The notes under the pieces were generated by a model. It saw only the letters and a list, made by a program, of their open reading frames with translations. It did no database searches and was not told the origin of the DNA. Shown here one piece after another: positions 52,162 to 60,495 of a DNA stretch of 64,000 nt (positions are counted from its first letter, which is position 1; the number at the start of each line of letters is the position of its first letter). This DNA comes from Flavobacterium tyrosinilyticum. GTDB taxonomy: Bacteria; Bacteroidota; Bacteroidia; Flavobacteriales; Flavobacteriaceae. The stretch covers positions 51,656 through 115,655 of the forward strand of contig NZ_JAMOKG010000002.1 in NCBI RefSeq assembly GCF_023656565.1. The letters run 5' to 3'. The translations under genes and the position numbers were made by a program.

Positions 52162-53172
52162 ATGAAAAAGATTACAATTAGAGATATTGCTAAACAGGCA
52201 GAAGTTTCTATTTCTACTGTGTCTTTTGTTATCAATGGAAAAGGCGAAAAAATGGCTATTAGTCCGTCGGTGATTAAAAAAGTTCAGGATGTAGCGCAAA
52301 AATTGCAGTATAAACCAAGCATGATTGCGAGCAGTCTGCGAACAGGCAAAACAAGATCAATCGGACTTATTGTAGAAGATATATCCAATCAGTTCTTTGC
52401 TGATTTGGCAAGAGTGATCGAAGACGAAGCAAAAAACATTAATTATAGAGTTTTTTATTGCAGCACAGGAGACGATAACAATCGTTCGGAAGAATTGGTG
52501 CAGAGTCTTTTACAGGCAAATGTTGAAGGCTTTATTATTACGCCGACTCGAAATCTGGAAAAAACAATCAGTCAACTTTTAAAAATGCAAAAACCTGTAG
52601 TGCTAATCGACAGATATTTTGCCAATCAAAAAGTAAGTCACGTGGTAATGGACAATCACGAGGGAGCTTACTCAGCCACCAAATTTTTGATTGATAAAGG
52701 AAGAAAGAATATTGCTGTTGTAAATAATGAGTCTGGAATGATTCAGATGAAATTGCGAGAAAAAGGATATGTAGAAGCGTTAAAAGAAGAAGGAATCTAT
52801 AACGAAAATTATACGCTTCATTTAGATTATCATGCAAGCGAACAAAGCAGAGTAGAAGCCATTATAAATTTCTTTGAGAAAAATAAGGATATAGATGCCG
52901 TTCTTTTTTTAGCAAATTACCTCGGACTTGCGGGATTACAAGCTTTTAGATATTTAAAATATAAAATTCCAGACGATATTTCGGTGATCAGTTTTGATGA
53001 TCACGACAGTTTTAAACTGCATACGCCCACAATATCTGTAATTGCTCAGCCAATAGAAGATATAGCGGTGAAGTCCATACAATTGCTAATGAGTCAGATG
53101 ACCAACTTTGAAGACTATAAAATTGAAAAAATTCTCAAAAAAGGCTCTTTAATAATAAGAGAATCAGTTTAA
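52162..53172 (+). CDS. LacI-family transcriptional regulator (336 aa)
   Basis: A classical N-terminal helix-turn-helix and hinge (ITIRDIAKQAEVSISTVSFV, LQYKPSMIASSLRTGKTRSI) is followed by a periplasmic-binding-protein-like sensor domain (IGLIVEDISNQFFADLARVI, VVMDNHEGAYSATKFLIDKG, ISVISFDDHDSFKLHTPTI). The length is normal. It is encoded next to a mannan-type polysaccharide locus and most likely responds to a mannose-derived sugar or sugar phosphate. Candidate sites lie before its own gene and before SusC. Confidence 0.9.
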   Translation: MKKITIRDIAKQAEVSISTVSFVINGKGEKMAISPSVIKKVQDVAQKLQYKPSMIASSLRTGKTRSIGLIVEDISNQFFADLARVIEDEAKNINYRVFYCSTGDDNNRSEELVQSLLQANVEGFIITPTRNLEKTISQLLKMQKPVVLIDRYFANQKVSHVVMDNHEGAYSATKFLIDKGRKNIAVVNNESGMIQMKLREKGYVEALKEEGIYNENYTLHLDYHASEQSRVEAIINFFEKNKDIDAVLFLANYLGLAGLQAFRYLKYKIPDDISVISFDDHDSFKLHTPTISVIAQPIEDIAVKSIQLLMSQMTNFEDYKIEKILKKGSLIIRESV

Positions 53173-53190
53173 AATTTTTTTAACCCGTTC

Positions 53191-53206
53191 ACTAAAACGA
53201 TTTAGT
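53191..53206. promoter_or_regulatory. LacI-type operator upstream of SusC
   Basis: ACTAAAACGATTTAGT has perfect ACTAAA/TTTAGT arms around a central ACGA. It shares ACTAAAACG with the site at 52086. It lies about 145 bases before the SusC start and upstream of a TATAATTG box (53248-53255), one base off the consensus. This placement would suit either activation or looping repression. Confidence 0.6.
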
Positions 53207-53349
53207 AAAAACCAAAAACAGCAAGACTTGCAAAGGCTTCTTGTTGCTATAATTGAAAGTAGAGTACCAATTTTTATTAATTATTTAAAACAAACACGTA
53301 ACAACAAAACACAAACGAAATCAAAACCAATAACCAAACAAAAAAGCTT

Positions 53350-56300
53350 ATGAGACGAATATTAGCAGTGTTAGGAGTGATATTGCTTAGCAGTTTAAGT
53401 GCTGCCGCGCAAAATCGATTAATAACCGGCATAGTTACAGATGCAGAAAACAAGGGAGTTGTTGCTGCATCAATCGAAGTTCAAGGAAAACCATTTAGCG
53501 CTGTTACAGATGCTGAAGGACGATTTAAAATGAATGTTCCAGAAGGTAAAATTACCCTTAATATTTCTTCTATAGGGTTTCAGTCAAAACAAGTTGTATT
53601 ACAAGAAAAAGAAACTAGAGTTGCTGTTACACTTGCCGAGAATACTCAGGAATTAAAGGATGTTGTGGTAACTTCATTTGGAGTTAAAAAACAGAAGAAA
53701 AGTTTAGGTTACGCTGTAGGAGAACTAAAAGGCGATGATCTGACAAAAAATAAAGAAATCAATTTAGGAAATGCTTTGCAAGGTAAAATTGCCGGTGTAA
53801 ACGTTTCGGCTCCAGTTACAGGGCCATCAGGTTCAAGCCGAGTGGTTATTCGTGGTGCAACTTCTGCATCTGGATTGAACCAGCCGTTGTATGTGGTAGA
53901 CGGAATCCCGATTGACAATACACAGCAAGGAAATGCAGGAATGTGGGGTGGAGCTGATAAAGGAGATGGTATGTCTTCTTTCAATCCAGATGATATTGCT
54001 TCGCTCTCTGTGCTTAAAGGTAGTGCTGCTTCTGCTCTTTACGGGTACAGAGGATCAAATGGTGTTATCTTAATTACAACTAAAAAAGGTAAAAACGGAA
54101 CAGGAATAGGAGTAGATTTTAGTACCAATTCTTCTTTTAATACACCTGCAAGCCTTTTAAAATGGCAAGATCAATATGGTGCTGGTGCTCCAGATGCGAG
54201 TGGTGTGCCAACTAGGTTTAACAATTTACAGGAACTTAGAGATTCGTACTATTTTGCATGGGGAGATAAATATGACGGAACACCTTCATTGTCACTTGAT
54301 GGTAAAACAAGACCTTATCAAGCTTACGGAAAAGATAACGTGGAGAATTTCTACAGAACTGGATATTCTTTCAGTAATACTTTAGCAATCTCTGGCGGAA
54401 ATGAATCAACAAACTTTAGATTATCTTTTGGAAATACAAAGGATGAATCTATTTTGCCAGAAACTACTTTTGGTAGAAACAACGTGGCTTTGAGTTTAAA
54501 TTCGGCTCCAAATAAAAGAATCAGTATAGAAAGTAATGCTCAGTATATTTCTGAGAAAAGCCATAACCGCCCGTATTTAAATGATTCGCCGAGAAACCCA
54601 TCTTTCCCAACAACTTTCATGACTCCGGGAACAGATATTAGATGGTTAAGCAATCCTTATGACGCGAACGGTGGAGAGGAAGACTTTTTAGGAGCAAACG
54701 TATATCATACAAATCCTTATTTTGCTACCAAATCTCCTTTAAACGACGACCTTAGAAAACGTTTTATAGGATCTGCAAAAGTAAATTATAACATTACAGA
54801 TAAAATTTATGCTAAAGCTGTTATTGGTATTGATGATATTAATTATGAATATACTGAAGTTGAGCCTACTGGAATAAACTATAGTCCAGGTGGATCTATC
54901 GAAAACAGAATTGAAACGCGTTCTGAAGTAAATGCTTCTGGTTTTTTAGGCTATAAGGGAGATATTGCTAAAGACCTTTCTTTGGATGCTTTTATTGGGG
55001 CAAACCGTCAGCATAACAGATACAGCGGTATTAAAATGAAAGGAAATAACTTCATTGTTCCGTTCAAATATTTCTACGGAAATACACAGCCAGATAAGAC
55101 TGAAAAATTATTCTCTGAAAGTGAAGTAAACTCTCTTTTCTATTCAGCAGATTTGGGATACAAAGACTACTTGTTTTTGAGTTTAACAGGACGTGAAGAC
55201 TGGTTCTCTACTTTAGATCCGTCAAATAATAGCACTTTTTATCCTTCTGTAAGTTCAAGTTTTATTTACTCAGAAGTTATCGGTCTTCCTGAATGGATTT
55301 CTTATGGTAAAATTAGAGCGGGTTGGGGTAACGTTGGAGGAGCTTTGCCAGAAGCTTATGCTTTAGCATTGACTTATACAACGCCAGACGGACAGACAGA
55401 TTCTTTAGGACAGCCAATTTTGGGTGTAAATGGAGAAACAATTCCAAACAGAACTTTAAAACCATACAATGTAAGCACAATTGAGTTTGGTTTTGAAAAC
55501 ACATTTTTCAACAACAGAGTAAGTACAGATTTGACTTTCTACAGCAAAAAAACAACGAATGATATTACCGATGCCGATGTTTCTCAAGCTTCAGGATATA
55601 GAACTACAAAAATCAACGTTGGAGAAATCTTAAATAAAGGGGTGGAGTTTGCTATTAATGTAAAAGCAATTAAGACAGAAAATTTCTCTTGGAACGTAGG
55701 TTATAATTTTGCTTATAACGATAGTGAAGTTTTAAATCTTTCTGATAAAATCACAACAAAAACATTAGAAGGAAATAGAGACGGAAGAGCTAATGTAGTT
55801 TTAGAAAAAGGACAGCCTTTTGGAGTTATTAAAGCATACGATTATTTAAGAGATGCCAATGGCAACATTGTATTAGATACAAATGGAAAATTCTTAAGAG
55901 GAAATTTAATCATTGCAGGACAAGGTGTTGCGCCAACATCTATGGGACTTTCAAATGATTTCTCTTATAAAAATTTCACTCTTTCTGTTTTTGTTGATGC
56001 TAAATTTGGAGGAGAAATCTATTCAGCTACAAATCAGTTAGGAACACGTTATGGATTATCTGAAATTACGCTTCCTGGTCGTGAAGGTGGTGTAGCAGTA
56101 AGCGGAACAGATGTTAACGGAAATCCTGTAAACACGACAGTTTCGGCATACGATTACTGGAGAAGCTACAGTGATGTGACATCAAACTTTGTTTATGATG
56201 CTGATTTTGTTAAGCTTAGAGCAATTTCATTTGCTTATAATTTCCCAAAAGAATATTTAAAAAGAACACCATTTCAGTCTGTTAGTTTAGCATTCTCAGC

Positions 56301-56442
56301 TCATAATTTATGGACTATTTATGACAAAGTTCCAAACATCGATCCAGAGTCAAATTACTCAAACAGTAATGCGCAAGGTATGGAAAGAGCTTCTATGCCT
56401 TTGACAAGAAACTATGGTTTTGCACTTAATGTCAAATTCTAA
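53350..56442 (+). CDS. SusC/RagA TonB-dependent receptor of the mannan locus (1030 aa)
   Basis: Signal peptide MRRILAVLGVILLSSLSAAA. A CarboxypepD_reg-like domain (NRLITGIVTDAENKGVVAAS) is followed by the TonB box region VVVTSFGVKKQKKSLGYAVG, plug (VRIRG-like VVIRGATSASGLNQPLYVVD) and barrel, ending RNYGFALNVKF. It lacks the STN domain present in the SusC at 42982, consistent with control by LacI rather than by a sigma/anti-sigma pair. With the next gene it should import the oligosaccharides released by surface enzymes. Confidence 0.92.
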   Translation: MRRILAVLGVILLSSLSAAAQNRLITGIVTDAENKGVVAASIEVQGKPFSAVTDAEGRFKMNVPEGKITLNISSIGFQSKQVVLQEKETRVAVTLAENTQELKDVVVTSFGVKKQKKSLGYAVGELKGDDLTKNKEINLGNALQGKIAGVNVSAPVTGPSGSSRVVIRGATSASGLNQPLYVVDGIPIDNTQQGNAGMWGGADKGDGMSSFNPDDIASLSVLKGSAASALYGYRGSNGVILITTKKGKNGTGIGVDFSTNSSFNTPASLLKWQDQYGAGAPDASGVPTRFNNLQELRDSYYFAWGDKYDGTPSLSLDGKTRPYQAYGKDNVENFYRTGYSFSNTLAISGGNESTNFRLSFGNTKDESILPETTFGRNNVALSLNSAPNKRISIESNAQYISEKSHNRPYLNDSPRNPSFPTTFMTPGTDIRWLSNPYDANGGEEDFLGANVYHTNPYFATKSPLNDDLRKRFIGSAKVNYNITDKIYAKAVIGIDDINYEYTEVEPTGINYSPGGSIENRIETRSEVNASGFLGYKGDIAKDLSLDAFIGANRQHNRYSGIKMKGNNFIVPFKYFYGNTQPDKTEKLFSESEVNSLFYSADLGYKDYLFLSLTGREDWFSTLDPSNNSTFYPSVSSSFIYSEVIGLPEWISYGKIRAGWGNVGGALPEAYALALTYTTPDGQTDSLGQPILGVNGETIPNRTLKPYNVSTIEFGFENTFFNNRVSTDLTFYSKKTTNDITDADVSQASGYRTTKINVGEILNKGVEFAINVKAIKTENFSWNVGYNFAYNDSEVLNLSDKITTKTLEGNRDGRANVVLEKGQPFGVIKAYDYLRDANGNIVLDTNGKFLRGNLIIAGQGVAPTSMGLSNDFSYKNFTLSVFVDAKFGGEIYSATNQLGTRYGLSEITLPGREGGVAVSGTDVNGNPVNTTVSAYDYWRSYSDVTSNFVYDADFVKLRAISFAYNFPKEYLKRTPFQSVSLAFSAHNLWTIYDKVPNIDPESNYSNSNAQGMERASMPLTRNYGFALNVKF

Positions 56443-56453
56443 TTCTAAAAAAG

Positions 56454-57968
56454 ATGAAAAATAGATATATCAAAATATTTTGTGTCGCAATTGTTGGTGC
56501 TTTGACATTGGCTTCATGCGATAAAGGATTCGAAGAAATGAATAAGAATCCGAACGCCTTAACAGATCCAGCTGTAAAATCAATGTTTACACTTGCAGAG
56601 ATTTATGTAGACGGACAGGATTTCTCTAACACAAGAGGAAATAACTTATACGCAGCACAAATTGTACAGCAATTTTCTTCCCTTGGAGGACCAGGTTCAA
56701 AATACACCTATTCTTCGGAGTATTCGGCTGCCCTTTTTGGTGAAACTTACGGAAAAGGTTTAAATCAGATTTTCCAATTATTATCTGTAGTAGAGGATAC
56801 GCCAGAGAATACAAATATGATTCAGGCTTGTAGAATCATGAAAGTTTTCTTGTTTCAAAAATTGACAGATACTTATGGTGAAGTTCCTTATTTTGACGCA
56901 GGAAAAGGATATAACGGAAACATTTTTTCTCCGAAATATGATACGCAAGAAGCTATTTACAACGATCTTTTAAAAGAATTAGACGAGGCTGGAACGGCAC
57001 TAGATGCTGGAAAACCTTTTGTTGGAAATGCCGATTTGTATTACCAAAGTGATGTTGCAAGATGGAAGAAATTGGCAAACTCTTTAATGTTAAGAGTAGC
57101 AATGCGTTTGTCTAAAGTAAATCCTGCAAAAGCAAAAGAATTTGTAGAAAAAGCCTATGCTAAAGGTGTATTTACTTCAAATGATGATAGTTTGGTTTTA
57201 AAACATGATGCCGGTCCTGCGGGAGTTAAAACGAATCCGATTACCTCTTCTTGGGTTAGAAATGATTTGAATGGAGGAGAATCTAACATCAAATTCAGTA
57301 AAACTTTCATCGATTTATTGAAAAATACAAACGATCCGCGTTTACGAATTTATGCAAAACTAGAAGCTACAGGAGATAATAGCCCAGCAAGTCAGCAAGG
57401 GTTGGCAAATGATGCAAAAGAATTTCCGGGAGGAGATAAAAAGCTTTTCTCAGACCCAAATACTTCTACAGTATTGCGCTTAGATGCTCCAACATTAATT
57501 ATGTCATATGCTGAGGTTCAGTTTTTATTGGCAGAAGCGGCAGTAAAAGGATGGAACGTTGGCGGATCTGCTCAAACGTATTATGAAAATGGAGTAAGAG
57601 GCGCTATGAATATTTTAGCAATTTTTGGAGATAAAGTGCCTTTGGTTTCACCAGCAGAATACAACACTTATATTACTACATATCCATTTAAAGCTGGAGG
57701 AACAGAAGCAGAAAAAATCGAGCAGATTATTACTCAAAAATGGATTGTTTTATTATTCAACGGTTTTGAAGCATTCTCAGAATACAGAAGAACAGGTTAT
57801 CCAGTTTTAGTTCCTGTGAATGATCCAACAGGAGACACAAAAGGAACAATCCCGAGAAGATTAATTTATGATCAGTCCGAACTTATTACAAACGAGGCTA
57901 ATTATAAAGAAGCAATTCAACGTCAAGGTTTAGATTTAATGACCACAAGAATCTGGTGGGATAAATAA
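56454..57968 (+). CDS. SusD-like substrate-binding lipoprotein (504 aa)
   Basis: Lipoprotein signal ending LTLASC (MKNRYIKIFCVAIVGALTLA, then SC). The start EEMNKNPNALTDPAVKSMFT and the helical body (LMLRVAMRLSKVNPAKAKEF, LIMSYAEVQFLLAEAAVKGW) match the SusD/RagB-like_2 branch. It begins 11 bases after SusC. It is the sugar-binding lid of the importer. The strong terminator that follows may reduce, but not prevent, read-through to the glycosidase genes. Confidence 0.92.
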   Translation: MKNRYIKIFCVAIVGALTLASCDKGFEEMNKNPNALTDPAVKSMFTLAEIYVDGQDFSNTRGNNLYAAQIVQQFSSLGGPGSKYTYSSEYSAALFGETYGKGLNQIFQLLSVVEDTPENTNMIQACRIMKVFLFQKLTDTYGEVPYFDAGKGYNGNIFSPKYDTQEAIYNDLLKELDEAGTALDAGKPFVGNADLYYQSDVARWKKLANSLMLRVAMRLSKVNPAKAKEFVEKAYAKGVFTSNDDSLVLKHDAGPAGVKTNPITSSWVRNDLNGGESNIKFSKTFIDLLKNTNDPRLRIYAKLEATGDNSPASQQGLANDAKEFPGGDKKLFSDPNTSTVLRLDAPTLIMSYAEVQFLLAEAAVKGWNVGGSAQTYYENGVRGAMNILAIFGDKVPLVSPAEYNTYITTYPFKAGGTEAEKIEQIITQKWIVLLFNGFEAFSEYRRTGYPVLVPVNDPTGDTKGTIPRRLIYDQSELITNEANYKEAIQRQGLDLMTTRIWWDK

Positions 57969-57993
57969 TTTTTAAAGTGGTTGGTTAGTTAAG

Positions 57994-58029
57994 ATAAGTC
58001 GGGTAATGAGCATACCCGGCTTATTTTTA
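57994..58029 (+). terminator. Terminator after the SusC/SusD pair
   Basis: ATAAGTCGGGTA (57994-58005) pairs with TACCCGGCTTAT (58013-58024), with one G-T/C mismatch region, followed by TTTTT. A rho-independent terminator about 25 bases after the SusD stop. In such loci it often sets higher expression of SusCD than of the enzymes. Confidence 0.8.
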
Positions 58030-58403
58030 AAATCATATAATAAATTGATCTAAAAATCAAGTAATTTGAGAAGTTACTTTGCAGATTCAAATACCTTTTT
58101 TTTCGCAGCAAACTAAGAGAGATTCTGCTGAAAAAGATGGATTTACTTTCTGGATTTAAAAGATTTCAAAAAGCGATATTTAAGAATTTGTTTCATTATT
58201 TGAATTTAAAACGATTCCTATCAAAACCAAAATAAGCATAAGGCAGTGGTAAAGAAGATATTTCTAGTTGTATTTTAGAGTTACTAACAAAGAATAGATT
58301 CTAAAGAGAAGGAATAAACTTGGTCATTTCTTTCCTTCTCTAAACTGCCAAATTAGTTGCCTTTTTACTAATTTTAGAAGGTATTAATATAGTATTCCAT
58401 AAA
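58030..58403. other. Gap between the SusD terminator and the GH2 gene
   Basis: This 374-base gap has no convincing gene. It has AT-rich sequence and an AAAACGATT stretch near 58209 that faintly resembles the LacI-type sites. A separate promoter for the enzyme genes probably lies here, but I cannot place it. Confidence 0.4.
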
Positions 58404-60395
58404 ATGAATTATCAAAAAAAACTTCACTGTTTCATGTGCCTATTTTGGGTAGGTTTTACATCAATTGCCTTTTCACAGCAAATTGATTTAAAAAACAATT
58501 GGGCATACCGTGAAGAGAAAACGCAAAAATGGTATCCGGCGACTGTTCCGGGAGAAATTCACACAGATTTGCTAAACAGCAAATTAATACCAGATCCGTT
58601 TTACCGAGATAATGAAGAAAAACTGCAATGGATAGGACACAAGAATTGGGAATACAAAACCACTTTTCAGGTTACAGCAAATATGCTGAAAAAGAAAAAT
58701 ACAGATTTAGTTTTTGACGGATTAGATACTTATGCATCTGTTTATGTAAACAATCAGTTGGTTTTAAAAGCCGATAATATGTTTCGTCAATGGCGTGTTG
58801 AGATTAAAAAAGTCTTGAAATCAGGAAACAACGATTTGAGGATCGTATTTCAATCGGCACAAAACGTGGTTGACTCGCTGGCAAAAAAAGATTATCCATT
58901 TGTAATTCCAGACAATCCGCGTGCTTATGTACGTAAAGCACAATACCATTTTGGCTGGGATTGGGGACCAAAATTTACAACCTGCGGAATATGGAAAACG
59001 CCAAGATTGGAATCTTACAACGAAAAAAATCCCGAGAAACCTTATGTTTTAAATCGAAAGATTGAATTAATACAAGAGCCAGATAGTTTGGGTAGATCTT
59101 TCTATTTTAAAATTGATGGAAAACCTGTTTACATGAAAGGAGCCAATTATATTCCATCAGATGCTTTTCTTTCTAGAGTAGATAAAAAAGAATATGAAAA
59201 AATAGTTTTATCTGCCAAAGAAGCCAATATGAATATGCTTCGTGTTTGGGGCGGAGGAATTTACGAAGAAGATTATTTCTACGATTTATGCGATAAATAC
59301 GGCATAAATGTCTGGCAGGATTTTATGTTCGCGGGCACAATGGTTCCTGGAGACGATGCTTTTTTTGATAATGTAAAAAAAGAAGTTCAGTATCAGGTTA
59401 AGAGGCTGCGTCATCATCCGAGTATTGTTTTATGGTGTGGAAACAACGAATCTGATGAAGCCTTTAAAAATTGGGGCTGGATGAAAAGTTTCAAAATTTC
59501 AAAACAAGATTCAATTCGTTTGTGGAAAGATTATACACGTTTATTTCATGACAGTATACCAAAATGGGTAAAAGAAGTGGATGATAAACGTCCGTATTTA
59601 AGTTCTTCGCCTTTACACCATTGGTCGAAAGCTAAAAGCATTACTGAAGGAGACAGCCACTATTGGGGAATTTGGTGGGGATTGGAAGATATTGAAGCCG
59701 TTCAGAAAAAAACAGGACGTTTTGTGAGCGAATACGGAATGCTGTCTTTACCGAATTATTCTACAGTTGAAAGTTTTACTTCTCCAGAAGACCGTCATTT
59801 ATATTCAGATATACTAAAATTACATTTAAAGGCAGGCAAAGGTTTTGAGAAATTAGATTCCTATTTAGGTAAATATTTCATCGATGCCTCTAAGATTAAA
59901 AAGATGAATCTAGAAGATTATGCCTACTTGAGCCAATGTCTGCATTATTATTCAATCAAAAATATTGTTGGGATTCATCGTTCGAAAGCGCCTTATAATA
60001 TGGGAACTCTAGTCTGGCAATTGAACGACTGCTGGCCTGTAGCAAGCTGGAGCATTACCGATTACAACAACCGACAGCCCAAAGCGGCTTGGTACGCTAT
60101 AAAAGAAGCCTACAGAGATGACATAAAACCAGAAACCGATTTTACACATCCAAAAGATTTGGCATTAGAAGATCCAAAAATCAGCTGGGAAATAAAAGGA
60201 AATGACGTAATTGTAAAAGCTCAGAAAATGGCAAAATACATTTGCATCTCGATGAAAGGTTATAATGGAAAATGGAGCGATAATTATTTTGATCTAAAGC
60301 CAGGAGAAGAAAAAACAATTTCGTTTGAAGGGAAAATAGCAAAACCTGAAATTAAGATTTATTCTTTGTTTGAGGTTTTAAAGAGATACGAGTAG
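58404..60395 (+). CDS. GH2 beta-mannosidase lacking a middle domain (663 aa)
   Basis: A signal sequence (CLFWVGFTSIAFS) is followed by the sugar-binding domain (WYPATVPGEIHTDLLNSKLI, HFGWDWGPKFTTCGIWKT). The catalytic barrel holds RVWGGGIYEEDYFYDLCDKY, the acid/base Glu349 in WCGNNESDEAF and the nucleophile Glu443 in RFVSEYGMLSLP. Bacteroidota beta-mannosidases usually have about 850 aa. Here the Ig-like domain between GIWKTPRLESYN (residue 206) and RKIELIQEPD (218) is missing, with only about 11 residues left, and the C-terminus is short as well. The frame is intact. It hydrolyses terminal beta-mannose, for example from N-glycan cores, if still active. Confidence 0.88.
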   Translation: MNYQKKLHCFMCLFWVGFTSIAFSQQIDLKNNWAYREEKTQKWYPATVPGEIHTDLLNSKLIPDPFYRDNEEKLQWIGHKNWEYKTTFQVTANMLKKKNTDLVFDGLDTYASVYVNNQLVLKADNMFRQWRVEIKKVLKSGNNDLRIVFQSAQNVVDSLAKKDYPFVIPDNPRAYVRKAQYHFGWDWGPKFTTCGIWKTPRLESYNEKNPEKPYVLNRKIELIQEPDSLGRSFYFKIDGKPVYMKGANYIPSDAFLSRVDKKEYEKIVLSAKEANMNMLRVWGGGIYEEDYFYDLCDKYGINVWQDFMFAGTMVPGDDAFFDNVKKEVQYQVKRLRHHPSIVLWCGNNESDEAFKNWGWMKSFKISKQDSIRLWKDYTRLFHDSIPKWVKEVDDKRPYLSSSPLHHWSKAKSITEGDSHYWGIWWGLEDIEAVQKKTGRFVSEYGMLSLPNYSTVESFTSPEDRHLYSDILKLHLKAGKGFEKLDSYLGKYFIDASKIKKMNLEDYAYLSQCLHYYSIKNIVGIHRSKAPYNMGTLVWQLNDCWPVASWSITDYNNRQPKAAWYAIKEAYRDDIKPETDFTHPKDLALEDPKISWEIKGNDVIVKAQKMAKYICISMKGYNGKWSDNYFDLKPGEEKTISFEGKIAKPEIKIYSLFEVLKRYE

Positions 60396-60402
60396 AGGTT
60401 CA

Positions 60403-60468
60403 AAGTAACAAAGAGACAAAGAGACAAAGGGACAAAGGTTTTCCGTAGAGACGCACTGCAGTGCGTCT
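60403..60468. repeat. Tandem GACAAAG repeats and a perfect 20-bp palindrome
   Basis: Short GACAAAG-type tandem repeats lie around 60411-60438. They are followed by AGACGCACTGCAGTGCGTCT (60449-60468), a perfect palindrome I recall as a common intergenic repeat in Flavobacterium. It lies between the GH2 and GH92 genes and may fold in the mRNA to separate their expression. Confidence 0.6.
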
Positions 60469-60495
60469 AACATACAGATTAAAAAATAAAAATAT

